Assembly (NCBI GenBank): GCA_027622975.1
Contig: JAQBVN010000009.1
Span: forward strand, 1-64,000
From: Bacteroidota bacterium
GTDB taxonomy: Bacteria; Bacteroidota; Bacteroidia; Flavobacteriales_D; Sanyastnellaceae
Length of the DNA: 64,000 nt
Direction of reading: 5' to 3'
This document shows, in pieces, positions 45,877 to 53,809 of this stretch. The translations under genes and the position numbers were made by a program. The stretch's first letter is position 1. Each line of letters opens with the position of its first letter. Under the pieces are notes generated by a model. That model did not search any database. It was given only the letters and a program-made list of their open reading frames with translations, and was not told the origin of the DNA.

Positions 45877-46495
45877 GTCCCAAAAATACCGCCAACTCCC
45901 GCTGAATGTTCTGTTGTTTGTCTTCCGCATACCACTTGTGCACCGCGGAACCATAAGTGTGCGCAATGGCGGGGTCTGCCTTGATTCGCTTCACCAAATC
46001 CATAGCCTCTTGGGGTCGAGGTCCCCACGATCCAAGCACATGCATGGATTCATCAAGCAGCACCGTCTTGGGAATGGCACGACCTCCATTGGTCAGGAAC
46101 AAGTCCATCATGTCCAGGTGGGCATCACGCATCAACACGCGAATCTCCAACCTCCCGCCTGACGCTTGTTCCAAGGCTTCATGCACCGGCAAAATTTGAG
46201 CACCATCGCCACACCAAACCTCATTCAGCACAAGCATTCTTGTCCCTGGCACCACCCTTGAGGCAGCCTGGAGAGCATCCTCCCGCAGGCCTACCTCAGC
46301 CATCTGCTTTCGCACGCGTCGAGCCCGCTGTTGGTTGATCGGGATGTATTTGTCATAGGGGTAGGCGTCCTCGTCTGGGTTGGGAATGGCTGCGAGGACA
46401 TCGTCAAGGTGCTGGGTGATGCTGACCGCGAGGGGCCATTTGGCCTTCAGCAAGGCCGTCACTTCAGCAGGTCCGATTGGATTGGTCGTATTCAC
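45860..46495 (-). CDS. Thioredoxin-like family protein
   Basis: A 211-residue cytoplasmic protein. The N-terminal half is helical; a thioredoxin-like domain from about 85 has EVWCGDGAQILPVHEALEQ, with the single Cys of WCGD in place of CxxC, then FLTNGGRAIPKTVLLDE (cis-Pro loop). Such WCGDxxQ proteins are widespread in Bacteroidota and not assigned a reaction. The start is a GTG at 46495, with a TAATTTTG -7 box 5 bp upstream. It heads the DUF5522-hutU-pentapeptide operon. Confidence 0.87.
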   Translation of the reverse strand: MNTTNPIGPAEVTALLKAKWPLAVSITQHLDDVLAAIPNPDEDAYPYDKYIPINQQRARRVRKQMAEVGLREDALQAASRVVPGTRMLVLNEVWCGDGAQILPVHEALEQASGGRLEIRVLMRDAHLDMMDLFLTNGGRAIPKTVLLDESMHVLGSWGPRPQEAMDLVKRIKADPAIAHTYGSAVHKWYAEDKQQNIQRELAVFLGHAQGA

Positions 46496-46500
46496 AAGCC

Positions 46501-46508
46501 CAAAATTA
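46501..46508 (-). promoter_or_regulatory. -7 box of the thioredoxin-like/hutU operon
   Basis: Minus-strand TAATTTTG (consensus match) ends 5 bp before the GTG start at 46495, again predicting a leaderless mRNA. Confidence 0.55.
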
Positions 46509-46569
46509 AGGCCATCCGACCCCTTAAGAATGCCCCTGAATCAAGCGAAGTTCCGTTGGCTTCCATGAG

Positions 46570-46577
46570 TAACTTTG
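46570..46577 (+). promoter_or_regulatory. -7 box of the amidophosphoribosyltransferase gene
   Basis: TAACTTTG (consensus match) ends 9 bp before the ATG at 46587, so any leader would be only a few nucleotides long. Confidence 0.55.
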
Positions 46578-46586
46578 CGACCGTCC

Positions 46587-48479
46587 ATGAGCGATTCTCT
46601 CCAGCACGAGTGTGGCATAGCCATGCTGCGACTCAAAAAGCCTCTGCAGCATTACGCCGAGAAATACGGCACGCCATTTTACGGGCTGAACAAAATGTAC
46701 CTGTTGATGGAAAAGCAACACAACCGGGGCCAAGACGGCGCGGGGCTTGCCAACATCAAACTGGACGTCAGCCCGGGGAGGCGGTACATCTCTCGCATGC
46801 GCTCCGTCGATCCCAGGCCGATTCAAGACCTTTTCCAGCGCATCATGTCTCGTTTTCAGGACATGTCGGCTGAGGAGCTTCACAACATCTTTGACCTCCA
46901 AGACCAACATGCCTTCACGGGAGAGTTGTTTTTGGGACACCTGCGCTATGGAACCTTCGGCAAGAATGAAATTGAGAATTGCCACCCTTTTCTGAGACAA
47001 AACAACTGGCGCACGCGCAATTTGGTGGTGGCCGGCAACTTCAATTTGACCAACGTCGACGAATTGTTTGATGTTCTTGTGCGCATCGGACAACATCCCA
47101 AACAGAAGTCCGACACCGTCACTGTTCTCGAAAAAATTGGTCACTTTCTGGACGAAGAGAACCAGCTGAGATTTGACGCCTTGAAAGCTGAGGGTTTGGA
47201 CAATCAAACCATCTCAGAACACATCGCAGACACCTTGGATGTCCAGCGGGTGCTGCAACGCGCGTCCTCTGATTTTGATGGTGGATATGTCATGTGTGGA
47301 CTGTTGGGGCACGGCGATGCTTTCGTGATGCGGGACCCACATGGCATTCGACCTGCCTACTGGTACGAAGATGATGAAGTGGTGGTTGCGGCGTCGGAAC
47401 GTCCTGTGATCCAAACCGCCTTCAACGTCCCCGCGGAATGCGTGAAGGAGGTCAACCCGGGGCATGCTTTGTTGATCAAGAGAAATGGCCAAACGTCCAT
47501 GGCCGAAATTCGGCCTCCGGGAGAACGCCGCGCGTGCAGCTTTGAGCGAATCTACTTTTCCCGTGGAAACGACGCCGACATCTACAAGGAGCGCAAAGCA
47601 TTGGGTCGTGCCATTGTTCCACGGGTGCTAGAGGCTGTTGAACACGACCTCGACCACACCGTGACCAGCTTCATCCCCAACACCGCCGAATCCTCTTTCT
47701 ATGGCCTGATCAAAGGGCTCGAGGAACATTTGAATGCGAGTAAAATTGCCCGAATCAAAGGGTTGGGATCTGACCCCGATCACGCAGAGATCGAATCCAT
47801 TCTCAACGAGCGTCCCCGCATCGAGAAGATTGCCATCAAAGACGCCAAGCTCCGCACCTTCATCACGGAGGACAGTTCCAGAGACGATTTGGTGGCCCAC
47901 GTCTATGACATCACCTATGGAACTTTGAAGCGAGGTGTAGACAACCTCGTCGTGATTGATGACAGCATCGTTCGTGGAACGACCTTGAAGAAAAGCATCC
48001 TGCGCATCCTCGACCGCCTCGGTCCCCGGCGCATTGTGGTTGCATCGAGTGCGCCCCAAATTCGATATCCTGACTGCTACGGTATCGACATGGCACGCAT
48101 GGGCGATTTCATTGCGTTTCAAGCCGCAGTTTCCTTGCTGCACGAGCGGGGCATGGAACACATTTTGCAAGAGACCTACAAGGCTTGCAAGCATCAGTTA
48201 ACCCTGCCTTTGGACCAAAACCTCAACCAGGTCAAGGCCATTTATGACCCCTTCACGGCAGAGGAAATCAGCGACCGCATCAGCCAACTTCTAACCCCGG
48301 ATGGAATGCAGGCCGAGGTCAAGATCATTTTCCAAAGCATCGAAGGACTTCACGCGTCATGCCCCAACCACAGGGGTGACTGGTATTTCACCGGCGACTT
48401 CCCCACCCCAGGAGGACATCGCGTGGTCAACAAGGCCTTTGTTTACTACATGGAAGGCAACGCTGCCCGGGCGTACTGA
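46587..48479 (+). CDS. Amidophosphoribosyltransferase-family protein (Bacteroidota long form)
   Basis: A 630-residue protein with a class II glutamine amidotransferase domain (short propeptide, then catalytic Cys9 in HECGIAML; GHLRYGTFG; NFNLTNVDELF) and a C-terminal phosphoribosyltransferase domain with the PRPP motif VVIDDSIVRGTT. It is longer than ordinary PurF (about 470-500) with inserts in the amidotransferase half (around 70-100 and 165-205). Bacteroidota carry this long form besides a standard PurF, so its exact substrate should not be assumed to be 5-phosphoribosylamine formation. Confidence 0.88.
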   Translation: MSDSLQHECGIAMLRLKKPLQHYAEKYGTPFYGLNKMYLLMEKQHNRGQDGAGLANIKLDVSPGRRYISRMRSVDPRPIQDLFQRIMSRFQDMSAEELHNIFDLQDQHAFTGELFLGHLRYGTFGKNEIENCHPFLRQNNWRTRNLVVAGNFNLTNVDELFDVLVRIGQHPKQKSDTVTVLEKIGHFLDEENQLRFDALKAEGLDNQTISEHIADTLDVQRVLQRASSDFDGGYVMCGLLGHGDAFVMRDPHGIRPAYWYEDDEVVVAASERPVIQTAFNVPAECVKEVNPGHALLIKRNGQTSMAEIRPPGERRACSFERIYFSRGNDADIYKERKALGRAIVPRVLEAVEHDLDHTVTSFIPNTAESSFYGLIKGLEEHLNASKIARIKGLGSDPDHAEIESILNERPRIEKIAIKDAKLRTFITEDSSRDDLVAHVYDITYGTLKRGVDNLVVIDDSIVRGTTLKKSILRILDRLGPRRIVVASSAPQIRYPDCYGIDMARMGDFIAFQAAVSLLHERGMEHILQETYKACKHQLTLPLDQNLNQVKAIYDPFTAEEISDRISQLLTPDGMQAEVKIIFQSIEGLHASCPNHRGDWYFTGDFPTPGGHRVVNKAFVYYMEGNAARAY

Positions 48480-48537
48480 CGAATCGATCGTCCTGACCGC
48501 TCAATCCAATCGTGATTGACGCAACTTCAAGGCGTAA

Positions 48538-49515
48538 TCAACGCGTGATCAACACACGACGGGTGGTGGCGGAACCCTCGATGTTCAAGAAATTCACTCC
48601 TGTGGGCCAACCGGTCACATCCCATGACTCGCGCGCGGATTGGAGCTGGCGTCTTTCGACGATGCGGCCCTGCACATCCAACACTTGAATCCAATCACCA
48701 GCCTGCCCAATCACCGTCAGCGTGTGTTGAGCGGGGGAAGGGAACGCAGACAACACTGCCGTACCTCGTGGATTCTGCCCAGCCACGACATCGACCAAAA
48801 ATTCCGCACCCACAAATAGCACTGTGCTGTCGCCATCCACAATTTGAGTGTACGTGTACGTTTGGGCAATGGGAAGAGGCATGTCCTGTGCCCAATAGCC
48901 TATGCCTTCAATCAAGATGGCCCCAGTGCTCACCACTGTGCTGTCTTCGACGAATTGGGTGTGGGCCACCTGCAGGGTGTTCTCAAAGCTGATCTCCCCG
49001 GGAAGCAACATGGTGCCGCTTGCCAAAGCCTCCAACTCAATCCGCATGTCTCTCGACACGGAAAGTCCCGATGCAGAAAAGGAAAAGGACAGAGAGTCGA
49101 GGTGCATTTCACCCACACTGAATGGGTACGGGAAAAAGTGCAATGGCTCAGGGTGCACCACCTGTACACCCGTGGCGTCCACACCGCCCCAAAACTCCAT
49201 GCTGCTTTCTGTGTAGGCATAGTACGACAGATTGACACCACCGGTTTGGGCAGGAACTTGCTGCCCAAAGTCCGACAAACTGAAGATGTCGGCGTACGCG
49301 GTGCTGTCAGTTGGGATGAAGTCGAAGTTGACGTTTTGAACGGAAAATGCCGCAGACCAATCAAACCCTTCCGGCTGCACGTTTGTCACTCCATATGTGA
49401 AGGTGAACCCATGATCGGGCAATGCGGGTTGGTCGATTGTTTGGGCTAAGGACGCTGGGGCTTCCATCCAAGCCATGAGCAGAGCAAGGGACACCCCTGA
49501 GATCGTTGGTTTCAT
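48538..49515 (-). CDS. Secreted protein with T9SS type-A sorting domain
   Basis: A 325-residue protein (ATG 49515) with a signal peptide ending near SLAQ at 25. There is a beta-rich body of about 210 residues with no recognised domain, and a C-terminal T9SS type-A domain (AFPSPAQHTLTVIG, VLDVQGRIVERRQ, GVNFLNIEGSATTRRVLITR). It is predicted to be exported by T9SS and released or anchored at the surface. The body shares the general style of the protein at 51075 (short phrases about PTDSTAY/PTDSAVV and FSLSDFGQQVP), so the two may be paralogous. A TATCTTGG box lies 4 bp before the start. Confidence 0.83.
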   Translation of the reverse strand: MKPTISGVSLALLMAWMEAPASLAQTIDQPALPDHGFTFTYGVTNVQPEGFDWSAAFSVQNVNFDFIPTDSTAYADIFSLSDFGQQVPAQTGGVNLSYYAYTESSMEFWGGVDATGVQVVHPEPLHFFPYPFSVGEMHLDSLSFSFSASGLSVSRDMRIELEALASGTMLLPGEISFENTLQVAHTQFVEDSTVVSTGAILIEGIGYWAQDMPLPIAQTYTYTQIVDGDSTVLFVGAEFLVDVVAGQNPRGTAVLSAFPSPAQHTLTVIGQAGDWIQVLDVQGRIVERRQLQSARESWDVTGWPTGVNFLNIEGSATTRRVLITR

Positions 49516-49574
49516 GCTGCCAAGATACCTTTTCCACCGAGTTACAACGGCAAGAAACAAACGAACTTTGCCCT

Positions 49575-49913
49575 GTGGACGCTCCCCAGCTTTTTTACGA
49601 CGGACCCTGTCGGTTGTGTCAACGATCCGTTCGTTGGGTGCATCGTCGCGCGCCAGGCGTTGCGTGCATTCCCCTCCAAAGCGAGGAGGCCCAAACAAAG
49701 TTGCCCAAGGTATGGACGACACCTCCCTTGATTGGCGTCGTCTTTGTGGATGCTCAGGGCGGTATCCACGTCGGCCATCGAGCATTGCACGCCTTGGCCC
49801 TGCATGCTTCTGCACCATGGAGCTTGTGGTTGCGGCTCGTGCCTTCTTGGGGGTATGCTTTGGTGGCTCAAACGCGGTTTTTGTGGGGACGCAACGAAGG
49901 GTGCCGACTTTGA
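49575..49913 (+). CDS. DCC-family thiol-disulfide oxidoreductase-like protein (DUF393)
   Basis: A 112-residue protein read from the GTG at 49575 (VDAPQLFYDGPCRLCQRSV). The DxxCxxC-type motif LFYDGPCRLCQRSVRWV and the following FxxLQS-like IPLQSEEAQ, then GIHVGHRALHALALH and a C-terminal WGYALVAQTRFLWGR, identify the DCC1-like family, predicted thiol-disulfide oxidoreductases. The gene begins 60 bp from the divergent T9SS gene. It may be cotranscribed with the YeeE pair (93-bp gap), although that pair has its own -7 box. Confidence 0.75.
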   Translation: MDAPQLFYDGPCRLCQRSVRWVHRRAPGVACIPLQSEEAQTKLPKVWTTPPLIGVVFVDAQGGIHVGHRALHALALHASAPWSLWLRLVPSWGYALVAQTRFLWGRNEGCRL

Positions 49914-49992
49914 CGAATTCGCCTCTCCGTGAAAGGGAAATTTCCACGTCGATGTGTGACTTGGGTGTCCCCTATGGAGAGAGTCGTCGAAG

Positions 49993-50000
49993 TACATTTG
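49993..50000 (+). promoter_or_regulatory. -7 box of the YeeE/YedE pair (leaderless spacing)
   Basis: TACATTTG (consensus match) ends 5 bp before the ATG at 50006. Confidence 0.6.
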
Positions 50001-50005
50001 CCATC

Positions 50006-50575
50006 ATGAACTCACTTGTCGAATGGATCAGCCAACCTTGGCCATGGTATGTTGCCGGACCAATCATTGGCTTGATGGTGCCGCTGCACCTCATCTTGCT
50101 GAACAGGACGTTTGGCATCAGCTCTTCGTTCAGGCACATGTGCGCTGCTTGTGTGCCTAACAATTTGGACTTCCTGAAATACGACTGGAAGGCGGAATCA
50201 TGGAACCTCGTGTTTGTGGTGGGGGTGTTGTTGGGGTCCTTTCTTGCCGCCCAATACTTCGCCTCAGATGCCCCCATCGCGTTGAGCGAAGCCGCTGTGT
50301 CTCGGATGCATGACCTCGGAATTCAGGATCTCTCAGGACAACACCCCGCGGAGCTTTTCGCATGGAATCGGTTGGGGGATTTCCAAACCTTGGTCATGAT
50401 TGTGCTCGGAGGCTTCTTGGTTGGCTTTGGCACGCGATACGCCGGTGGCTGCACTTCCGGCCATGCGATCATGGGCCTCAGTCATTTTCAACTTCCCTCT
50501 TTGGTGGCTGTGCTGGGCTTCTTCACAGGCGGCCTGCTCATGTCATGGATCCTTCTTCCCCTCATCCTCCAATAA
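50006..50575 (+). CDS. YeeE/YedE-family membrane protein, first half of a split transporter
   Basis: A 189-residue membrane protein of the sulfur-transport (YeeE/YedE, TsuA-like) family. Hydrophobic segments lie at about 13-33, 69-85, 126-145 and 163-186. Conserved pieces are HMCAACVPNNLDF and GFGTRYAGGCTSGHAIMGLSH, the latter with the Cys typical of thiosulfate transporters. Together with the next gene it would make one full channel; both halves are usually adjacent in Bacteroidota. Substrate (thiosulfate or another reduced sulfur compound) is inferred from the family. Confidence 0.9.
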   Translation: MNSLVEWISQPWPWYVAGPIIGLMVPLHLILLNRTFGISSSFRHMCAACVPNNLDFLKYDWKAESWNLVFVVGVLLGSFLAAQYFASDAPIALSEAAVSRMHDLGIQDLSGQHPAELFAWNRLGDFQTLVMIVLGGFLVGFGTRYAGGCTSGHAIMGLSHFQLPSLVAVLGFFTGGLLMSWILLPLILQ

Positions 50576-50582
50576 TTGACCC

Positions 50583-50996
50583 ATGAAAAACGTCATTGCA
50601 TTGATTTTGGGGACGGCCTTCGGTTTGATTTTGGTCAAAGCGGAGGTGCTGTCTTGGTTCCGCATTCAGGAGATGTTTGCGTTCCAAAGTTTCCACATGT
50701 ACGGCATCATCGGCAGCGCCGTGGCGGTTGGCGCTTTGAGTGTCTTTTTGATTCGAACCTTCAAGGTCAAAAGCCTCGAAGGAAATGTGATCGAGCTCGC
50801 AGACAAGGCACCTCGGTACAAAAGTGCCTACCTCGGTGGCACCCTCTTTGGGTTGGGTTGGGCCATGACAGGCGCGTGTCCTGGGCCCATGTACGCACTG
50901 ATTGGAAGCGGCACAACGGTCATGATATTGGCTGTTGTGATGGGTATTTTAGGGGTCCTAGCCTACGCTGCGCTCAGGGACAAGCTCCCCCACTGA
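50583..50996 (+). CDS. YeeE/YedE-family membrane protein, second half (DUF6691-like)
   Basis: A 137-residue membrane protein with four hydrophobic segments (about 4-20, 40-59, 82-98, 110-130) and the conserved GLGWAMTGACPGPMYALIG, the second cysteine motif of the YeeE/YedE fold. It starts 7 bp after the first half, so the two are almost surely made together. After the stop there is a C-rich stretch (nine consecutive C at 51023-51031) before the convergent T9SS gene. Confidence 0.9.
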   Translation: MKNVIALILGTAFGLILVKAEVLSWFRIQEMFAFQSFHMYGIIGSAVAVGALSVFLIRTFKVKSLEGNVIELADKAPRYKSAYLGGTLFGLGWAMTGACPGPMYALIGSGTTVMILAVVMGILGVLAYAALRDKLPH

Positions 50997-51074
50997 ACCG
51001 TCATTGCGAGGCCCAGGGTCTACCCCCCCCCAGGGTCCACCCTCCCCGAAGCCGCACCCCTCGCCGGACTTGAA

Positions 51075-52160
51075 TCAGCGCTGAATAACGAGGCGGTGCG
51101 TTTGGCCTGAGACATCCTCCCGAAGGAGGTACACACCCTGAGGCAAGCCATGTGTATCGATCCATGCCCCACGACCCCGAAGGGCCACCTCCCCGGTCAG
51201 GGCATGCAACGTCCATGTGGACTCGAGGCCATTGCCCTCAAACAGCCGGACACGGGATCCCTGTTGTGCAGGGTTTGGGTAAAGCCTCAACCCCCTCGTA
51301 ACACGGTCCAACACCTCATTCGTTTCTGTCGTATCGACCGGTTCAGCAGGAGGAATGGTTCCTTGATACCGCATCACCGAGGGTATTCCTAGCGTTGTCA
51401 TCACCTCCATCCAAGGCATTCCACCATCCCCAAGCCAAGAATACATCACTGTTTCTCGCTGAAAGGCAAAACCCTGACCCAAGGCCTCAAGGTACACGCT
51501 GTCATCACTCAAGATGGTTGATTTCAACCGCAGCACGTCATGAGAGGTTCCGTCGGGAAGAAGCAGTGTGCCATAACCATCTACATGCGCTTCGCGCTCT
51601 TGGTCCACCACATAGGTCAACGTTTGAGGAACTTGAACCGTATAAGCCGCCGTGGAATTGTGCGTGGAGCTCGCCGTCAACGGCACGGGATGAACTTCAT
51701 CCACATCGTCAAACGTCACTGGGATTTCAAAGCCAGAGACGGTCATGCCCAATCCCACCTGGGTATACATCCCATTGTCCAGTTGATGGTAGCCAAAGAC
51801 ATTTTCAATGTTCACAGGAAGTCCGACATCCGAGAGGTCTGGGAGATTGAGGAAAGGATAAAAGTGGTCCGCCTGATAGGTTGGGTTCCAAGGACTGTTG
51901 AAGAGCAGTCCCGTGGTGAACGAGGCCGCTGAGATGGGTTGGACTTGCACGACAGCAGAGTCTGTGGGAACGAGTTCTGAAAAATCCCACACCCAACCTG
52001 GTCCCGATTCTTCCACATTCAACAAGGGGTCCAAGGTCACATTTTGAAAGGTGTAATCCGTGCCTCCTTGGGGCAAATCACCCTCCGACACGGTCACCTG
52101 CGCCCAAGCACCCCCGAAGATTGCCCAACAACACAGGGACATCAACATGTTCTGATTCAT
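51075..52160 (-). CDS. Secreted protein with T9SS type-A sorting domain
   Basis: A 361-residue protein with a signal peptide ending near GAWAQ at 21. The body of about 250 residues is beta-rich and has no named domain (WVWDFSELVPTDSAVV, TLTYVVDQEREAHVDGYGTL, DVLRLKSTILSDDSVYLEAL). A Thr-rich linker (TTETNEVLD) leads to the C-terminal type-A domain (LRLYPNPAQQGSRVRLFEG, GVYLLREDVSGQTHRLVIQR). T9SS export is predicted. A TACCTTTC box ends 5 bp before the ATG. Confidence 0.87.
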   Translation of the reverse strand: MNQNMLMSLCCWAIFGGAWAQVTVSEGDLPQGGTDYTFQNVTLDPLLNVEESGPGWVWDFSELVPTDSAVVQVQPISAASFTTGLLFNSPWNPTYQADHFYPFLNLPDLSDVGLPVNIENVFGYHQLDNGMYTQVGLGMTVSGFEIPVTFDDVDEVHPVPLTASSTHNSTAAYTVQVPQTLTYVVDQEREAHVDGYGTLLLPDGTSHDVLRLKSTILSDDSVYLEALGQGFAFQRETVMYSWLGDGGMPWMEVMTTLGIPSVMRYQGTIPPAEPVDTTETNEVLDRVTRGLRLYPNPAQQGSRVRLFEGNGLESTWTLHALTGEVALRGRGAWIDTHGLPQGVYLLREDVSGQTHRLVIQR

Positions 52161-52165
52161 GCCAT

Positions 52166-52173
52166 GAAAGGTA
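52166..52173 (-). promoter_or_regulatory. Probable -7 box of the T9SS gene at 51075
   Basis: Minus-strand TACCTTTC (one mismatch) is 5 bp upstream of the ATG at 52160. Confidence 0.45.
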
Positions 52174-52185
52174 GCTGAAAGACTC

Positions 52186-52335
52186 CTACATTCGGCTCAT
52201 GGGATGCGTCCGAGTCTTGATGTGCGTGATTTTTCCTCCCCTTGCGGTCTGGGATCGCGGGTGCGGTTCCGTGGTCATTGTCACCTTGCTCACAGCTGCT
52301 GGTTGGGTTCCCGGAGTCTTGGCGGCTTTGGTCAT
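52186..52335 (-). CDS. Possible small basic protein (49 aa)
   Basis: An ATG-initiated frame of 49 residues, MTKAAKTPGTQPAAVSKV at the start and Lys/Thr/Arg-rich throughout, lies in the 285-bp gap between the T9SS gene and tRNA-Leu. Purines dominate the first codon position, which favours coding, but there is no recognisable family and no clear promoter. The rest of the gap shows nothing else apart from the terminator. Treat as a candidate only. Confidence 0.25.
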   Translation of the reverse strand: MTKAAKTPGTQPAAVSKVTMTTEPHPRSQTARGGKITHIKTRTHPMSRM

Positions 52336-52413
52336 CCTGAACAAACAGCCATAACCCCTCCGCTGCGCCATCTCCTATCAAACAAGCCGTCAACTGCACC
52401 TCCGCGTCAACGC

Positions 52414-52442
52414 ACAAAAAACCCCGCACGTGCGGGGTTTTT
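52414..52442 (-). terminator. Terminator of tRNA-Leu
   Basis: A perfect palindrome: AAAAACCCCGCAC followed by GTGCGGGGTTTTT, a GC-rich stem flanked by A and T runs, ending about 4 nt after the tRNA 3' end. It works in both orientations. Confidence 0.88.
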
Positions 52443-52445
52443 CAG

Positions 52446-52527
52446 TACCCGGGGTGGGAATCGAACCCACACTCCTTGCGGAACACGAGTTTGAGTCGTG
52501 CGCGTCTACCAATTCCGCCACCCGGGC
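52446..52527 (-). tRNA. tRNA-Leu (anticodon CAA)
   Basis: The 82-nt minus-strand sequence folds as a type II tRNA. Acceptor GCCCGGG pairs with CCCGGGT (one G-U), and the discriminator is A. The D arm contains GGTAGACGC. The anticodon stem is CACGA/TCGTG with loop CTCAAAC, so the anticodon is CAA. A long variable arm follows, and the T arm is GTGGG-TTCGATT-CCCAC. The CCA end is not encoded. It has its own promoter (TACCTTTG at 52548-52555, TTG 19 bp further up) and terminator. Confidence 0.96.
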
Positions 52528-52535
52528 ATCTAAAC

Positions 52536-52577
52536 TTTGGAGGTGCGCAAAGGTAAGTCAGTTAGCTTTGTCTACAA
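52536..52577. promoter_or_regulatory. Overlapping divergent promoters of tRNA-Leu and the GT4 gene
   Basis: Minus strand: TTG 52575-52577, 19-bp spacer, TACCTTTG 52548-52555 for tRNA-Leu. Plus strand: TTTG 52536-52539, 23-bp spacer, TAGCTTTG 52563-52570, ending 6 bp before the glycosyltransferase ATG. The two promoters interlock within about 40 bp, so they may compete for polymerase. Confidence 0.7.
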
Positions 52578-53806
52578 TGACTCGAATCGTGATGATTACC
52601 GATGGCGCGTTTTTTGACAGAATCCGCGTCTCCAATGAAGCTCGAGCTTTGGCAGAAGCGGGGTGTGATGTCGAGGTTCACGCATTGGATGCTTGGTGTG
52701 AGGCGCGCACGTTTGACTGGCATGGGGTTCGTGTTCATGAGCATCGCATGCCCCGATGGACGCATTGGGCGAGGGTTCTGAATGCTGAAACACCCTTCTT
52801 TGCTTGGGCCGTCTCGCGGGTCTTGAGGCCCGTGATGCACAGTTGTCATGCGGATGTCATCCACGTCCACAACCTGTTTGTGTGGACAGGCGCTCGCAGG
52901 GCCATGGCTACTTCCAAGTCCGGCTCCATCCATCATTCTTCAGTCCGTTGGGTTCTCGACATCGCTGAGAACCTTCCCGAAATCATGCAGGAATATGACC
53001 ATGTCAAACGCGGGTTGGGTCGCTTGTTGATCTGGCCCCGAGCTTGGGCGCGCTTGCAGCAACAAGCCATGGCCGCAGCGGACCACGTGGTGTTGGTCAC
53101 ACCCACGGCTGTTCAAGACTATGTTCAAAGGCTGGGGTTGGCTCCAGGCAAGGCGATTTCATGCAACAACGTTCCTTGGCAAGACCACATCGGGGTGGAG
53201 GGCAAAGAACAACTTCAGGATCGGTTCCGGGGGAATTTTGTCATCCTGTACTTCGGAGACACCTCAAGACGACGAGGAACTGATTTGGCCATACGCGCGA
53301 TGCCTCAGATCGTGGCGCGCATACCCAACGCCCACCTGGTGGTGGTGGGCAAAAACAACCGGGAGGACGTTTTTTTGGCCCAACTGCGGGAGGAGTCGAG
53401 CGTACAACATCACATCCATCTCGAAGGATTCCAGCCCCTGGAGCGCCTGGGCTCCTACTTGAAGGTGTCCCACGTTGGCATCTCCCCCTTGGTTCGGAAC
53501 GTTCACCACGACACCACCCACGCCAACAAACTTTTCCAGTTCATGCACGGCGGTTTGCCTCTGGTTGTCAGTGACTGTCCTGCACAAGCGGCTTTGGTTA
53601 GAGAGACGTCCACCGGGGTGGTCCACACGGCGGGAGACGTTACATCATTTGCCGAAGCCGTGATTTCTCTAGGATTGGATCCGCAGTCAGCCAACGAAAT
53701 GGGACAGCGGGGGAAGCTGGCCGTCGACCAGGTGTATCGTTGGGATGTTGAAATTTCTCGCTATTTGAAGGCTGTCTCGGGCGACGCAGCTGTCTCGGGC
53801 ATGTAA
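52577..53806 (+). CDS. Glycosyltransferase family 4 (GT-B fold)
   Basis: A 409-residue cytoplasmic glycosyltransferase, probably making a surface glycan. The N-terminal donor/acceptor half starts MTRIVMITDGAFFDRIRVSNEARAL (ATG 52577). The C-terminal GT1-like half has FVILYFGDTSRRRGTDLAIRAM, HLVVVGKNNREDVFLAQL and NKLFQFMHGGLPLVVSDCPAQ, where many members have KLFEYMA. The in-frame extension upstream would run through the tRNA and was discarded. It is the first gene of a glycan island with another glycosyltransferase and two sulfotransferases. Confidence 0.92.
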   Translation: MTRIVMITDGAFFDRIRVSNEARALAEAGCDVEVHALDAWCEARTFDWHGVRVHEHRMPRWTHWARVLNAETPFFAWAVSRVLRPVMHSCHADVIHVHNLFVWTGARRAMATSKSGSIHHSSVRWVLDIAENLPEIMQEYDHVKRGLGRLLIWPRAWARLQQQAMAAADHVVLVTPTAVQDYVQRLGLAPGKAISCNNVPWQDHIGVEGKEQLQDRFRGNFVILYFGDTSRRRGTDLAIRAMPQIVARIPNAHLVVVGKNNREDVFLAQLREESSVQHHIHLEGFQPLERLGSYLKVSHVGISPLVRNVHHDTTHANKLFQFMHGGLPLVVSDCPAQAALVRETSTGVVHTAGDVTSFAEAVISLGLDPQSANEMGQRGKLAVDQVYRWDVEISRYLKAVSGDAAVSGM

Positions 53807-53809
53807 CGC

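Noticed and set aside
51001-51060. C-rich stretch with a repeated CCAGGGTC and a nine-C run between convergent genes
   Set aside because: Considered as a terminator or phase-variable tract, but it is noncoding, has no clear stem with a T tract, and lies outside any promoter.
52204-52576. Plus-strand reading frames through the tRNA-Leu, including an N-terminal extension of the GT4 gene
   Set aside because: They translate the antisense strand of the tRNA (the familiar spurious 'GIEPTL..' type peptide) and cross a terminator and both promoters.
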